Origin: Clostridia bacterium | GTDB lineage: Bacteria > Bacillota > Clostridia > Lachnospirales > Anaerotignaceae | Assembly: GCA_910575055.1 (NCBI GenBank) | Contig: CAJTDC010000001.1 | Location: 372,001 to 436,000, forward strand | Direction: 5' to 3' | Length of the DNA stretch: 64,000 nt | Shown: one piece after another, positions 28,823 to 39,574 of the stretch | Layout: every line of letters starts with the position of its first letter | Position numbering within the stretch: the stretch's first letter is position 1 | The notes under the pieces: generated by a model | The model's input: the letters and a program-made list of their open reading frames with translations, nothing else | Databases searched by the model: none | What the model was told of the DNA's origin: nothing | Program-made: the position numbers and the translations under genes

Positions 28823-29977
28823 ATGGAAAATATACATAAGAAAATTGGCATTATAGGTGGCGGACAGCTAGGTAAAATGATGATACAAGAAGCAAAAAAA
28901 ATGGGCTTTTATGTTGCAGTATTAGACCCTACACCAAAATGTCCTGCTCATACATTAGTGGATGAACATATTGTTGCAAATTTTGATGATAAACAAGCAA
29001 TCAGAAGTCTAGCAGAAAAAACAGATGTGTTAACATATGAATTTGAACATATTGACGCAGATATACTTCAAAAATTAGAAAAAGAAGGCAAAAAAGTATA
29101 TCCTACTGCCAAAAGCTTAAAAGTAATACAAAATAAATACACACAAAAAAAATTGATATTAGAGCACGGCTTGCCTACTCCCGCATTTTGTGTAGTTTCT
29201 TCAGAAAGAGATATTGCAAATGCAGCAGAAAAATTTGGTTATCCTATTATGCTCAAAACTTGTACAGGAGGCTATGATGGAAAAGGCAATTTTTTGTTGA
29301 GAAGCAAAGAAGAAATACCAAAGGCATATGCTGAACTAGGAAAAGGAAAATTAAATTTAATGGCAGAAAAGTTTTTCCCTTTTACTGTAGAAATTTCTGT
29401 ACTTGCTTGTAGAGGTATCAAAGGCGAAATCAAAGTATATCCTGTAGCAGAAAATATTCATAAAGATAGTATATTATCTGAAACAAGAGTACCAGCTAAT
29501 ATTCCAAAGCAAGTAATACCAAAAGCAATGGAATTGGCAAAAAAAGTAATGGAAGTATTTCAAGGTGTAGGTATGTTTTGTGTAGAAATGTTTGTAGATA
29601 AAGAAGAAAATATAGCAGTTAACGAAGTTGCACCAAGACCTCACAACTCAGGACACTACACTATAGAAGCCTGTGCTACTAGTCAATTTGAACAACATAT
29701 CAGAGCTATCACAGGACTGCCTTTAGGTTCATCAGAATTACTCAAACCTGTTGTAATGCGAAATTTACTAGGAGAGCCAGGAAACGTAGGAAAAACAAAT
29801 ATATCAGGAGCAGATACTGCACTAACTATAGAAGGAGTTTATTTGCATATTTATGGTAAAGAAGAATGTAGACCAAATCGTAAAATGGGACACATTACAA
29901 CTATTGCAGACAGTATGTCGCAAGCATTAAGAAAAGCAGAAATGGCAAAAGATGCTATTAAAATTTATGGAAAATAA
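28823..29977 (+). CDS. purK: N5-carboxyaminoimidazole ribonucleotide synthase PurK
   Basis: A 384-residue ATP-grasp enzyme of purine synthesis that makes N5-CAIR from AIR, bicarbonate and ATP. The N-terminal motif is GIIGGGQLGKMMIQEAKKMG. The ATP-grasp region includes FPIMLKTC-like YPIMLKTCTGGYDGKGN and the metal-binding NEVAPRPHNSGHYTIEAC. Its partner purE is not adjacent, which is unusual. ATG at 28823 follows GGAGG inside a hairpin. It is isolated, with its own leader and an A/T-rich hairpin behind it. Confidence 0.95.
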   Translation: MENIHKKIGIIGGGQLGKMMIQEAKKMGFYVAVLDPTPKCPAHTLVDEHIVANFDDKQAIRSLAEKTDVLTYEFEHIDADILQKLEKEGKKVYPTAKSLKVIQNKYTQKKLILEHGLPTPAFCVVSSERDIANAAEKFGYPIMLKTCTGGYDGKGNFLLRSKEEIPKAYAELGKGKLNLMAEKFFPFTVEISVLACRGIKGEIKVYPVAENIHKDSILSETRVPANIPKQVIPKAMELAKKVMEVFQGVGMFCVEMFVDKEENIAVNEVAPRPHNSGHYTIEACATSQFEQHIRAITGLPLGSSELLKPVVMRNLLGEPGNVGKTNISGADTALTIEGVYLHIYGKEECRPNRKMGHITTIADSMSQALRKAEMAKDAIKIYGK

Positions 29978-30015
29978 AATAATAATTGTATGTTGATTTA
30001 TCCCATTAATAGAGT

Positions 30016-30070
30016 AAAAATAAAAAAAGAAAAATAGAAATTTATCTGTTTTTCTTTTTTTATTTTTTTT
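30016..30070 (+). terminator. A/T-rich hairpin terminator after purK
   Basis: A long, almost pure A/T inverted repeat (AAAAATAAAAAAAG and its complement, with TAGA/TCTG near the loop) ends in a long T-tract. Confidence 0.65.
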
Positions 30071-30104
30071 ATAAAAGGATTGTACAAAATAATGCTATTT
30101 ATGG

Positions 30105-30166
30105 TATAATATCAAATTAGAGAATTGGGAGATTTTGAAAAGTAAAAATATAGAAATCTCTTTTTT
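30105..30166 (+). promoter_or_regulatory. ftsK promoter and leader terminator (attenuator-like)
   Basis: An extended -10 TGGTATAAT (30102-30110) is followed within about 20 nt by a hairpin (30129-30136 with 30153-30160, GAGATTT/AAATCTC) and TTTTTTATTTTT. The hairpin lies between the promoter and the ftsK start, so the transcript would either end after about 50 nt or read through. Confidence 0.5.
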
Positions 30167-30211
30167 ATTTTTATAATCATTTTATTTTATATATAAAAAG
30201 AGGTGCAATAT

Positions 30212-33200
30212 ATGGCAAAACAAAAAACAAAAATAGAGCGTCAGCAACAACAGCAGCGTTTTGGTGACAGTATGATAGATGAAGTTATACTAATTATTAT
30301 TGTAGTCATTTGTATTGTTGTGCTGATTAGTTTGCTTACAAAAAAAATGGGTATATTAGGAAGTGTATTAGGAGATGGTCTGAAAGGATTATTTGGTATC
30401 AGCAGCATATTATTACCTTTAACTATAATTGCTTATTGCTGTTGGCTATTGGGCAGTGAACAAAAGAAAAATAGAGAAGTGCGTATTGCAGGAATAGCAC
30501 TTTTGCTTGTTACAATCAGTGCATTAGCACATATTATAAATCCTATTGAAACGTCTATTATGGCAAATTTAGCAGAAATTGTACAATCTTATTATCAAGA
30601 GGGTGAATTTAATAACGGTGGACTTTTAGGAGGAATATTAGGTGGTATTATAAAAAAAGCATTTGGAAAAATTGGTGCAGGTATTATTTGGAGTGCAGTA
30701 CTACTAATTTCGCTTATTATGATAACAGGAAAATCTCTTTTTAAAGGGGTAAAAAATAAAAGAAATCAATATCACGAAAAGAGACAGCAAATACAAACAG
30801 TCAAAACAAAAGAAATACCATTACAAGTAGTACCTAAAGCAACAAAACCTCAACCAAAGCCTCAGCCAAAACCTCAAGTAAAACCTCAGCCTCAACCAAA
30901 ACCCTATAAAAAAGTGCAGAAAAAACAAAATATTAAAAATAAATCAAAACAAAAAAGCAACTTTAATATATTACTTCGTGCTGATGAAGGCTATAATCAA
31001 AACAAAGAGGAAACACCTATTGTAGAAGCAATGGTATTTCAAAATAAAAAAGAACAGCCTGCTATTTTAGAAACTGTTCCAAAAACACCAGTAATATTTG
31101 ACTATGGCAAAACAGAAAGTGAAGTATTAGCAGAACAGCAACAAAATAATACAGAACAGCTATATCAACAAACACCTGATAATACAGTAAATAACATAGA
31201 AACACAATCTGATACACAAATAGATGCAGAAAAAGAAAAAAGAGAAGAAATGCGTCGTAGAAGAATAGAAAGAGAAAAACTTAGAGAACTAGAAAGACAA
31301 CAGCAAAAATTATTAGAATTAGAAAGACAACAACAGCAAAAATTACAGCAGCAAAACAAAAAACAAGTAGATACACACAATACAGACAAAAAACAAGAAT
31401 TGACACCACCGCAACAAAATGAACCAGAACAAAATCAATCAAATACTATTCGTTATATGATATTTGATGAAGAACAATCTTCTGAGCAAACTGAACAAGT
31501 AAAAAGTGACACAGAAGATATTGCAGATGTATTAGCATTACTTAACAGTATTCATTTTGAAGAAGAAGCTGAAAAAGAAAATACAAATCAAAATACACAG
31601 GATATTATGGAAATTATAGCAGATTGGGCAGAACAAGAACAAGAAATTCCTCAAAGCAATGGATTATCGCTTGTTTTAGCAGAAGAAGATACAGAACAAA
31701 TTGATGAAATGGAGCAAAAAAAAACGGAAGAAGTAGAAGCAGAAGCAGAAGCAGAAGACAACATAATACAAAAATCTGAAGAACAATATACTGTAGAACA
31801 AACAGAATTAACAGAACAGTTACATACAGAAGATATAAACAATAACGAAAAAATAGACGATAACGAAGAACAAAAACAACAATTGCAAAATGATACAGAA
31901 CAAATTGACACGCTACAACAACAAAACACAAACGAAATGACAATAGAACAAATGGAACAACAGCAACTAGAACAAGAACAAGAAATAGAACAAATAAAAC
32001 AAACAGAGCAATTAGAAGAACAACAACAATTAGAAAAAACAGAGCAATCAGAAGAACAACAACAATTAGAAAAAGTAGAGCAATTAGAAGAAATAGAGGA
32101 AGAACTAGAACAGACAAAAAAAGAATATGTATTTCCTCCTTTTGATTTGCTCAGCAGAAAACAAGCAGTACAAAGCAGTGAGTCAAAATCAGAAATGCTC
32201 GTCAATGCCAAAAAACTAGAAACAACATTAAAAAGTTTTGGTGTAGATGCTAAAGTAATACAAATTAACAAAGGCCCTACTGTTACCAGATATGAACTTT
32301 CTCCTAGTCAAGGTGTAAAAGTAAGCAAAATAGTCAATTTAGCAGATGATATTGCATTAAATTTAGCTGCTTCTGGTATCCGTATAGAAGCACCCATTCC
32401 AGGCAAAGCAGCAGTAGGTATTGAAGTGCCCAATAAAGAAGCACAATCTGTTTCATTAAGAAGTGTTTTGGAAAGTGAAACATTTCAAAAATTTCCTTCA
32501 AAACTCGCTTTTGCATTGGGAGAAGATATTACAGGACAGCCTATTGTAACAGATATTGCTAAAATGCCTCATTTATTAATTGCAGGTGCAACTGGTTCTG
32601 GAAAAAGTGTTTGCATTAATACACTAATTACAAGTATACTTTATAAAGCAAAACCAGAAGAAGTAAAATTACTTTTAGTAGACCCTAAAGTAGTAGAATT
32701 AAGTATTTATAATGGTATTCCTCATTTGCTCATACCTGTTGTGACAGACCCTAAAAAAGCATCTGCAGCATTAAATTGGGCAGTACGTGAAATGTTGGAA
32801 AGATATAACGATTTTGCAGAAAATGGTGTACGTGACATAAAAGGCTATAATGCTATGAAAAAAGAAAAAGGCGAAAGTGATTTTATGCCTCAAATTGTTA
32901 TTATTATTGATGAATTAGCAGATTTAATGATGGCAGCACCAGGAGAAGTAGAAGACGCTATATGCAGACTTGCACAAATGGCACGTGCAGCAGGTATGCA
33001 CTTAATTATAGCAACACAAAGACCTTCTGTAGATGTTATTACAGGAGTAATAAAAGCAAATATTCCTTCTCGTCTTGCTTTTGCAGTATCTTCAGGTATT
33101 GACTCTCGTACTATATTAGATATGACAGGAGCAGAAAAATTACTTGGAAAAGGAGATATGCTATTTTATCCTCAAGGAATGAGCAAACCCATCAGAATAC

Positions 33201-33553
33201 AAGGTGCTTTTTTATCTGATAAAGAAGTAGAAAGTATTGTACAATTTGTAAAAACAGACAATACAAAACAATATGACAAAGAAATGATTGATAAAATTAC
33301 ATCAACAGCAAAAATAGATGCAGATACAGAAAATGAAGATGAATTTTTTGACAGTGCTGTAGAGCTTGTGATACAAAAGCAAAAAGCCTCTACTTCTATG
33401 TTACAAAGACAGTTTAGAATAGGCTACAACAGAGCAGCAAGACTTATGGAAGCGTTGGAGCAACAGGGCATTGTAGGACAGGAAGAAGGTAGTAGACCTA
33501 GAAAAGTACTTCTTACAAAACAGCAGTGGGAAGAAAGAAAAGGTATAGAATAA
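30212..33553 (+). CDS. ftsK: DNA translocase FtsK/SpoIIIE family
   Basis: A 1113-residue DNA pump for chromosome segregation at the septum. About four membrane helices lie in residues 17-172. Residues 183-636 are a very long low-complexity linker rich in Gln, Glu and Lys, with a PKPQPKPQ segment. The RecA-like motor (about 640-1040) carries Walker [13 protein letters not shown] near residue 795 and Walker [13 protein letters not shown]. The C-terminal gamma winged helix recognises polar DNA sequences. ATG at 30212 follows AGAGGTG. The linker is several hundred residues longer than in Bacillus SpoIIIE. Confidence 0.95.
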   Translation: MAKQKTKIERQQQQQRFGDSMIDEVILIIIVVICIVVLISLLTKKMGILGSVLGDGLKGLFGISSILLPLTIIAYCCWLLGSEQKKNREVRIAGIALLLVTISALAHIINPIETSIMANLAEIVQSYYQEGEFNNGGLLGGILGGIIKKAFGKIGAGIIWSAVLLISLIMITGKSLFKGVKNKRNQYHEKRQQIQTVKTKEIPLQVVPKATKPQPKPQPKPQVKPQPQPKPYKKVQKKQNIKNKSKQKSNFNILLRADEGYNQNKEETPIVEAMVFQNKKEQPAILETVPKTPVIFDYGKTESEVLAEQQQNNTEQLYQQTPDNTVNNIETQSDTQIDAEKEKREEMRRRRIEREKLRELERQQQKLLELERQQQQKLQQQNKKQVDTHNTDKKQELTPPQQNEPEQNQSNTIRYMIFDEEQSSEQTEQVKSDTEDIADVLALLNSIHFEEEAEKENTNQNTQDIMEIIADWAEQEQEIPQSNGLSLVLAEEDTEQIDEMEQKKTEEVEAEAEAEDNIIQKSEEQYTVEQTELTEQLHTEDINNNEKIDDNEEQKQQLQNDTEQIDTLQQQNTNEMTIEQMEQQQLEQEQEIEQIKQTEQLEEQQQLEKTEQSEEQQQLEKVEQLEEIEEELEQTKKEYVFPPFDLLSRKQAVQSSESKSEMLVNAKKLETTLKSFGVDAKVIQINKGPTVTRYELSPSQGVKVSKIVNLADDIALNLAASGIRIEAPIPGKAAVGIEVPNKEAQSVSLRSVLESETFQKFPSKLAFALGEDITGQPIVTDIAKMPHLLIAGATGSGKSVCINTLITSILYKAKPEEVKLLLVDPKVVELSIYNGIPHLLIPVVTDPKKASAALNWAVREMLERYNDFAENGVRDIKGYNAMKKEKGESDFMPQIVIIIDELADLMMAAPGEVEDAICRLAQMARAAGMHLIIATQRPSVDVITGVIKANIPSRLAFAVSSGIDSRTILDMTGAEKLLGKGDMLFYPQGMSKPIRIQGAFLSDKEVESIVQFVKTDNTKQYDKEMIDKITSTAKIDADTENEDEFFDSAVELVIQKQKASTSMLQRQFRIGYNRAARLMEALEQQGIVGQEEGSRPRKVLLTKQQWEERKGIE

Positions 33554-33563
33554 ATTCTATAAA

Positions 33564-33600
33564 TGCAGTATTTGTGACAAAGCAAATACTGCATATTTTG
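33564..33600 (+). terminator. Intrinsic terminator after ftsK
   Basis: TGCAGTATTTG pairs with CAAATACTGCA and is followed by TATTTTG. Confidence 0.8.
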
Positions 33601-33619
33601 TAAATAAAGGGGGAATATT

Positions 33620-34114
33620 ATGTCAAACATTATTATGCTTCATAAAAAATGCAGTGAATGTATTCATATGAGCAATGGCTTAACATCTGTTTTTATTGAT
33701 GTAATGTTATTGAGTGGTTCTCAAATTGCCCAAACACAACAACAAAAAAATCTTATTATATGGCTATCAGAAAAAGACCAAAGCAAAGTTGGCATAGGAA
33801 CAGTAGGATTTGACATTTGTGATATGCCTTGGAATACACAGACATTTCAACAAGATAAAGCATTTTTAATCAAAACAGCTTTAGAAGTAAAAAATAAATT
33901 GATGTGGGAATATTTAGACTATACGCCAAATGAAGAAATGCTTTTTTACTGTATTGATAAATTTATTGAACTTGTGTCAAATATGAATACAACATATATT
34001 CAAACCGAAATATTACAGCAATGGCTTGCAGAAGAACAGCTTTATTATGAAAAATGTCCTAAACATCATACATTACTTACAATATTCGGTTGTCATATAT
34101 GTAACAATTCTTAA
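33620..34114 (+). CDS. Hypothetical protein with cysteine pairs
   Basis: A 164-residue cytoplasmic protein, not recognised. It has CSEC at residues 11-14 and a C-terminal CPKHHTLLTIFGCHIC, so four or more Cys/His residues could form a zinc knuckle joining the two ends. The middle is alpha/beta (IIWLSEKDQSKVGIGTVGFD). AAAGGGGG precedes the ATG. It converges with the next gene, and the two stop codons overlap by 4 bp. Confidence 0.6.
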   Translation: MSNIIMLHKKCSECIHMSNGLTSVFIDVMLLSGSQIAQTQQQKNLIIWLSEKDQSKVGIGTVGFDICDMPWNTQTFQQDKAFLIKTALEVKNKLMWEYLDYTPNEEMLFYCIDKFIELVSNMNTTYIQTEILQQWLAEEQLYYEKCPKHHTLLTIFGCHICNNS

Positions 34115-34689
34115 TGTCTATACAACATAGACATTTTTTTATAAACAAAATCAGGAGTATGAGAAATAAAAATATCATTTTGAGGCATTTTATCTGCAAC
34201 ATAAAAATTGTATACATAAATATTATAATACCATTCTCCAGTATCAAACTCTACCATACGCCCATTCCATATGATACGTCCATATTGATGTTGTTTTAAT
34301 GTAAAAGCAACTTCATTTAAACAATCTTTACCATAATATTGAGATTTTATATTATAATAATCTTTATTATGCCCCCTCATATAAGGCCAACTATAACCAT
34401 CACCACAAAAACAAACTTCATATTCATTTTCATATGGAACAATACTAATATTTTTAAGTAAATGCAGTTTTTCAATAGAAGAATAACAGTAAATTTGACG
34501 TCTTGGCTGATAACTATTTAAAAATTGAGTGTTATGTTGTCTAAAATATTGAATATGTAGCATAACATTATCATATGTATTTGTTTGAGGCAATGTATAA
34601 GCAAAAGGAAATTGATTTCTTGCATTTGCACTTTTTGCATTTCTTTCCATTTTATCCCAAGTTAATTTTATTTCTTGTATCAGTAACAT
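34111..34689 (-). CDS. Hypothetical protein
   Basis: A 192-residue protein, not recognised. It is rich in Tyr, Asn and His, with a GDGYSWPYMRGHNKDYYNI segment and a C-terminal beta region (WYYNIYVYNFYVADKMP). There is no signal peptide or membrane helix. AAAGGAGAG precedes the ATG. It is convergent with the preceding cysteine-pair gene, sharing its terminator, and divergent from the fhs leader. Confidence 0.6.
   Translation of the reverse strand: MLLIQEIKLTWDKMERNAKSANARNQFPFAYTLPQTNTYDNVMLHIQYFRQHNTQFLNSYQPRRQIYCYSSIEKLHLLKNISIVPYENEYEVCFCGDGYSWPYMRGHNKDYYNIKSQYYGKDCLNEVAFTLKQHQYGRIIWNGRMVEFDTGEWYYNIYVYNFYVADKMPQNDIFISHTPDFVYKKMSMLYRH
34114..34140. terminator. Convergent terminator
   Basis: ATGTCTA-loop-TAGACAT followed by seven T on the plus strand. 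It lies inside the overlapping ends of two convergent genes. Confidence 0.7.
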
Positions 34690-34754
34690 ATTATCTCTCC
34701 TTTTTCATTATCATACAGCTATAAAACATTTTATGCAATCATTAGAGATATTTA

Positions 34755-34783
34755 TTGACAAAAGTATTTGATTATAGTAACAT
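34755..34783 (+). promoter_or_regulatory. fhs promoter
   Basis: TTGACA (34755-34760), a 17-nt spacer and TAACAT (34778-34783). Transcription would begin at about 34790, directly before the ZTP aptamer. Confidence 0.65.
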
Positions 34784-34791
34784 AACTTTAA

Positions 34792-34889
34792 TGTCATATG
34801 ACTGACGGAAGTGGAAATAAAACCACATGGAGTATGACTTGTAAATTATGCCGACCGTCTGGGCAAACTGCTCAGTCTGTCGGCTTTTT
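34792..34889 (+). promoter_or_regulatory. ZTP (pfl) riboswitch with terminator
   Basis: The leader reads ATGACTGACGGAAGTGGAAA, then ACCACATGGAGTATGAC, then GCCGACCGTCTGGGC, which closely follows known ZTP/ZMP riboswitch aptamers. The 3' aptamer segment also forms the left arm of a terminator (34850-34889: GCCGAC...GTCGGC then TTTTT). Binding of ZTP, which accumulates when 10-formyl-THF is short, should prevent the terminator and turn on fhs. This is an ON switch in known cases. Confidence 0.92.
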
Positions 34890-34936
34890 AAATAGAAATT
34901 TATGTCTTTTGAAAAAAGAAAAGGAGAGATGTCCCT

Positions 34937-36607
34937 ATGAAAACAGATTTGCAAATTGCACAAGAATGTACTATGGAGCATATTGAAAAAATTGCACAAA
35001 AAGCAGGCATTCCAGCAGAATATATTGAATGTTATGGTAAATACAAAGCAAAAATCAGTAGTGAATATTATGACAAAATAAAAGACAATAAAAACGGCAA
35101 ATTGATATTAGTGACAGCAGTAAATCCAACTCCTGCTGGAGAAGGCAAAACAACAGTAACAATTGGTTTAACACAAGCACTTCAAAAACTAGGCAAAAAT
35201 GCTATTGCAGCATTAAGAGAGCCCTCACTTGGTCCTTGTATGGGTATTAAAGGTGGTGCAGCTGGGGGTGGCTATGCACAAGTTGTTCCTATGGAAGACA
35301 TCAATTTACATTTTACAGGGGATTTACACGCTATTACAACAGCCAACAATTTGCTTTCTGCTATGGTGGACAACCATATTCAACAAGGTAATACTTGTAA
35401 TATAGATGTAAGAAGAATTGTTTGGAAACGTGTATTAGATATGAATGACAGGGCATTGCGTCAGGTAGTAGTGGGCTTAGGAGGAAAGGCACACGGTGTA
35501 CCTCGTGAAGACGGTTTTCAAATTACGGTAGCATCTGAAATTATGGCAATCTTTTGCTTAGCAAAAGATTTAAAAGATTTAAAACAGATGTTAGGCAAAA
35601 TTATTGTTGGCTATAATTATAACGATGAGCCTGTAACAGCACACGATATTGGTGCAGATGGTGCTATGACAGCACTATTAAAAGATGCTTTACAGCCTAA
35701 TTTAGTACAAACATTAGAAAACACACCTGCATTAATACACGGAGGTCCTTTTGCAAATATTGCTCACGGCTGCAACAGTGTCAGAGCAACACAAACTGCA
35801 TTAAAATTAGCAGATTATGTTATTACAGAAGCAGGTTTTGGTGCAGACTTAGGTGCAGAGAAATTTTTTGACATAAAATGTCGTAAAACAGGATTAAAAC
35901 CAGATGCAGTGGTATTAGTGGCAACAGTAAGAGCATTAAAATATAATGGTGGTGTTGCAAAAGCTGATTTGAGCAACGAAAATTTAGAAGCACTCAAAAA
36001 AGGTTTTGTAAATTTAGAAAAACACATTGAAAATATACAAAAGTTTAATGTACCTGTTATTGTAACATTAAATCACTTTGTAGCAGATACTGATGCAGAA
36101 GTTGCTTATGTAAAACAACGTTGCGAACAAATGGGTGCAGATTTTGAAGTGGCTCACGTTTGGGCAGATGGTGGTGCTGGTGGTGAAGCATTAGCACAAA
36201 AAGTATTAAATACATTAGAAAACAAAAAAAGTAATTTTAAATTGCTTTATGAAGATAATATGACAATAGAACAAAAAATAAATACAGTTTGTAAAGAAAT
36301 TTATGGAGCAGGTACTGTAAACTTTACTCCAGCAGCTAAAAAGACATTACAGCAAATTACAAAATTAGGTTTTGAACATTTTCCTGTTTGTATGGCAAAA
36401 ACACAGTATTCTCTTTCAGATGACCCTAATGTTTTAGGCAGACCAGAAGGATTTACTGTAACAGTAAAAGAAATCCGTATTTCTGCTGGTGCAGGATTTA
36501 TTGTAGCACTGTTAGGAGATATTATGACAATGCCTGGATTGCCAAAAGCACCTGCGGCACTTAATATTGACATTGATGAAAAGGGAAATATTATAGGATT
36601 GTTCTAA
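34937..36607 (+). CDS. fhs: Formate-tetrahydrofolate ligase
   Basis: A 556-residue enzyme, the usual length, which makes 10-formyl-THF from formate, THF and ATP. The nucleotide loop is [35 protein letters not shown] and [12 protein letters not shown] are family blocks. 10-formyl-THF feeds purine synthesis and, in anaerobes, the Wood-Ljungdahl methyl branch. It sits behind a ZTP riboswitch and 71 bp before folD. AAGGAGAG precedes the ATG. Confidence 0.98.
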   Translation: MKTDLQIAQECTMEHIEKIAQKAGIPAEYIECYGKYKAKISSEYYDKIKDNKNGKLILVTAVNPTPAGEGKTTVTIGLTQALQKLGKNAIAALREPSLGPCMGIKGGAAGGGYAQVVPMEDINLHFTGDLHAITTANNLLSAMVDNHIQQGNTCNIDVRRIVWKRVLDMNDRALRQVVVGLGGKAHGVPREDGFQITVASEIMAIFCLAKDLKDLKQMLGKIIVGYNYNDEPVTAHDIGADGAMTALLKDALQPNLVQTLENTPALIHGGPFANIAHGCNSVRATQTALKLADYVITEAGFGADLGAEKFFDIKCRKTGLKPDAVVLVATVRALKYNGGVAKADLSNENLEALKKGFVNLEKHIENIQKFNVPVIVTLNHFVADTDAEVAYVKQRCEQMGADFEVAHVWADGGAGGEALAQKVLNTLENKKSNFKLLYEDNMTIEQKINTVCKEIYGAGTVNFTPAAKKTLQQITKLGFEHFPVCMAKTQYSLSDDPNVLGRPEGFTVTVKEIRISAGAGFIVALLGDIMTMPGLPKAPAALNIDIDEKGNIIGLF

Positions 36608-36622
36608 TAAAAGAAATATCAT

Positions 36623-36650
36623 AAACCCAAGCATCAGCTTGGGTTTCTTT
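36623..36650 (+). terminator. Intrinsic terminator after fhs
   Basis: AAACCCAAGC-ATCA-GCTTGGGTTT then CTTTC. The T-tract is short, so some read-through into folD is possible. Confidence 0.7.
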
Positions 36651-36678
36651 CAAGTTTTTATAAATAGGGAGGATAATT

Positions 36679-37527
36679 ATGAGTATAACAATAATAGATG
36701 GAAAAGCAATTTCATCAGAAATTAAACAAGAAGTAAAAACAGAAGTGGAACAATTAAAAAAAAGTGGTATACAGCCTTGTTTAGCAGTAGTGCTGGTAGG
36801 AGAAAATAGTGCTTCTAAAGTATATGTAAACAACAAAAAAAAGGCTTGTGAAAACTGCGGTATTGCTTCTATATCTTATGAACTACCAGAAGAAACTACA
36901 GAAGCTGAATTATTAGAACTAGTACAAAAATTAAATGAAGATAAAAAAGTAAATGGTATATTGGTACAGTTGCCATTACCAAAACATATTGATGACACCA
37001 AAGTAATATTAGCAATATCACCCAAAAAAGATGTAGACTGTTTTCACCCTCAAAATGTAGGAGCATTACATACAGGAGGAGAAGGATTTTTACCTTGTAC
37101 ACCAGCAGGTATACTAGAGTTAATAAAAAGAAGTGGTTATGACATTACTGGAAAAGAATGTGTTGTAATAGGCAGAAGCAATATTGTAGGAAAACCTGTA
37201 GCAATGCTTTTGCTTCAGCAAAATGGTACTGTAACAATATGTCATTCTAAAACAAAAAATTTAGCAGAAGTATGTAGACGTGCAGACATTGTTGTAGTAG
37301 CAACAGGAAAAAGGAATACATTAACAAAAGATATGGTAAAACAAGGTGCAGTAGTAATTGATGTAGGTATGAACAGAGATGAACAAGGTAAGCTGTGTGG
37401 TGATGTAGATTTTGAAGAAGTAAAAAAAGTAGCAGGAACCATTACACCAGTTCCGGGAGGTGTTGGACCTATGACAATCGCTATGCTTATGAAAAACTGC
37501 TTGACAGCAGCAAAAAAACAATCATAA
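36679..37527 (+). CDS. folD: Bifunctional methylene-THF dehydrogenase / methenyl-THF cyclohydrolase
   Basis: A 282-residue enzyme interconverting 5,10-methylene-THF and 10-formyl-THF. The signatures [18 protein letters not shown] and [20 protein letters not shown] are present, as is the NADP-binding [17 protein letters not shown], and it ends with the [19 protein letters not shown] block. The active-site Lys lies in YVNNKKKAC. It directly follows fhs and shares its pathway. Confidence 0.98.
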   Translation: MSITIIDGKAISSEIKQEVKTEVEQLKKSGIQPCLAVVLVGENSASKVYVNNKKKACENCGIASISYELPEETTEAELLELVQKLNEDKKVNGILVQLPLPKHIDDTKVILAISPKKDVDCFHPQNVGALHTGGEGFLPCTPAGILELIKRSGYDITGKECVVIGRSNIVGKPVAMLLLQQNGTVTICHSKTKNLAEVCRRADIVVVATGKRNTLTKDMVKQGAVVIDVGMNRDEQGKLCGDVDFEEVKKVAGTITPVPGGVGPMTIAMLMKNCLTAAKKQS

Positions 37528-37593
37528 TATGATAAAAGATATTAAAAAACTTGTTTATATAGAAACTGTAAAAGCAGTAAGGGAGGATACCAT

Positions 37594-38952
37594 ATGGCAG
37601 CAACAGTTGCATTTACTTCTTTAGGGTGTGACAAAAATAGAGTAGATAGTGAGGTAATGTTAGGAATATTGCGTAAAAATGGCTTTGAAATTATAGCAGA
37701 TGAAGCAAAGGCAGACTTAATTATAATAAACACCTGTTGTTTTATAAGAGATGCCTTAGAGGAAAGCATTGAAACCATATTAGAAATGGCAGAATATAAA
37801 AAAAATGCTCTTTGTAAAGGCATTATTGTAGCAGGCTGTTTAGGGCAAAGGTATGAAAAAGAAATATTTCAAGAAATGCCTGAAGTAGATGCTGTAGTAG
37901 GTACAACAGCATATGAAGACATTGCAGAAGTAGCAAGCCGTATATTACAAGGACAAAAAAACATAAAACATATTCAAAGCATTGACAAAGCTATGAAAAA
38001 TGAAAATGCAAAAATCCGTATGCTTTCTACAGCAGGTTATTATGCTTATTTAAAAATTTCAGAAGGCTGTGATAATCACTGTACTTATTGTGCCATACCT
38101 AATATGAGGGGAAAACACAGAAGTCGTACTATAGATAGCCTTATAGAAGAAGCAGAACTATTAGCAAAACAAGGTATCAAAGAAATTGTAATCGTAGCAC
38201 AAGATACTTCTATATATGGCAAAGATTTATATGGTGAACCTAAACTGCATATACTTTTAGAAAAGCTTTGTGCTGTAGAGGGTATTGAATGGATACGTCT
38301 TTTATACTGTTACCCTGAAACACTTACTGATGAAACAATAACAGTAATGGCAAAACAATCTAAAATATGTCATTATATCGACTTGCCCATACAGCACGCT
38401 AGCGATACTGTACTAAAAAGAATGGGTAGAAAAAGCACTCAAAAAATATTAAAAGAGAAAATAGCAAAATTGAGAAAAGCTATGCCTGACATTGCTATAC
38501 GCACCACATTTATAGTAGGATTTCCTCAAGAAACACAACAAGAATTTGAGGAATTGATGCACTTTACAGAGGAAATGTGTTTTGAAAAATTAGGTGTATT
38601 TTGTTACTCTCAAGAAGAAGGCACACCTGCAGCAAATATGGAATGTCAAATAGCAGAAGAAGTAAAACAACAAAGAAAAAATACTATTATGGAATTACAG
38701 AAATCTATATCAGCACAACACTGTGAAAAACAAATAAACACCATAAAAAAAGTAATTGTTGAAGGAAAATTACCTCAAGAAAATATTTACTGTGGTAGAA
38801 CAATGCAGGATACACCAGATATTGATGGACTTGTATTTTTTTCAGCAGAAGAAGAATTACTTTCTGGAGATTTTGTCAAAGTAGCTATCAAACAAGCAAG
38901 TGACTATGATTTGATTGGAGAGTTATATTATGGAAATGAATTTAGCAAATAA
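37594..38952 (+). CDS. rimO: Ribosomal protein S12 methylthiotransferase RimO
   Basis: A 452-residue radical SAM methylthiotransferase that modifies Asp88 of S12. The N-terminal UPF0004 domain begins TSLGCDKNRVDSEVMLG, with cysteines for the auxiliary cluster. The radical SAM motif is GCDNHCTYCAIP, and a C-terminal TRAM domain ends SDYDLIGE. The SLGCDKNRVDSE form marks RimO rather than MiaB. GGGAGG precedes the ATG. It overlaps pgsA by 23 bp. Confidence 0.96.
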   Translation: MAATVAFTSLGCDKNRVDSEVMLGILRKNGFEIIADEAKADLIIINTCCFIRDALEESIETILEMAEYKKNALCKGIIVAGCLGQRYEKEIFQEMPEVDAVVGTTAYEDIAEVASRILQGQKNIKHIQSIDKAMKNENAKIRMLSTAGYYAYLKISEGCDNHCTYCAIPNMRGKHRSRTIDSLIEEAELLAKQGIKEIVIVAQDTSIYGKDLYGEPKLHILLEKLCAVEGIEWIRLLYCYPETLTDETITVMAKQSKICHYIDLPIQHASDTVLKRMGRKSTQKILKEKIAKLRKAMPDIAIRTTFIVGFPQETQQEFEELMHFTEEMCFEKLGVFCYSQEEGTPAANMECQIAEEVKQQRKNTIMELQKSISAQHCEKQINTIKKVIVEGKLPQENIYCGRTMQDTPDIDGLVFFSAEEELLSGDFVKVAIKQASDYDLIGELYYGNEFSK

Positions 38953-39469
38953 GCTGACAACGCTTCGTGTTGTTCTGATACCTGTATTTTTAGTGGTTTT
39001 ACTTTCTGATTTATTAACAGAACCTTTCGACAGATATATTGCAGTAGCGATATTTATTGTAGCATCTATTACAGATTTTTTAGATGGATATATTGCAAGA
39101 AGCAGAAATATGGTAACTAATTTTGGAAAATTTATGGACCCTTTAGCAGATAAATTACTTGTATGTTCTGCATTAATTGCTATGGTAGAATTAGATGATT
39201 TGCCCGCTTGGGTAGCAATTATTATATTGAGCAGAGAATTTGCTATTACAGGATTTCGTACGCTTGCTATGGAAGCCAATATTGTTATGGCAGCAAGTTG
39301 GTGGGGTAAAATCAAAACTACAACACAAATGATAATGATTATTGTTGTTTTGCTTGATATTAGTGGTATGGAAATAGTAGAATTGATATTGATAGTGTTA
39401 GCAACATTTTTTACAATAGTGTCTGGTGTGGATTATATTGTAAAAAATAAAAATGTTTTAAAAGGATAA
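38930..39469 (+). CDS. pgsA: CDP-diacylglycerol-glycerol-3-phosphate phosphatidyltransferase
   Basis: A 179-residue membrane enzyme making phosphatidylglycerol-phosphate, the precursor of phosphatidylglycerol. The CDP-alcohol phosphotransferase motif is complete (DFLDGYIARSR... GKFMDPLADK). About four or five membrane helices are seen. The start ATG at 38930 follows TGGAGAG, 7 nt away, and lies inside the rimO end, so translation is coupled. rimO-pgsA-cinA-recA is a common gene order in Clostridia and Bacilli. Confidence 0.95.
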   Translation: MEMNLANKLTTLRVVLIPVFLVVLLSDLLTEPFDRYIAVAIFIVASITDFLDGYIARSRNMVTNFGKFMDPLADKLLVCSALIAMVELDDLPAWVAIIILSREFAITGFRTLAMEANIVMAASWWGKIKTTTQMIMIIVVLLDISGMEIVELILIVLATFFTIVSGVDYIVKNKNVLKG

Positions 39470-39476
39470 TAGATTA

Positions 39477-39511
39477 AAGCCAAAGTATATATTGCTTTGG
39501 CTTATTTTTTA
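39477..39511 (+). terminator. Intrinsic terminator after pgsA
   Basis: AAGCCAAAG...CTTTGGCTT followed by ATTTTTTATT. Confidence 0.85.
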
Positions 39512-39574
39512 TTATAATAAAGAATATTTTCCACAATCACCAATAGATAAAACGCAATATGACGATAGAAAGTG

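Noticed and set aside
31614-32271. Two long minus-strand frames rich in Leu/Val/Phe and Cys/Ser
   Set aside because: They are complements of the low-complexity Q/E linker of ftsK; no ribosome binding site and improbable composition.
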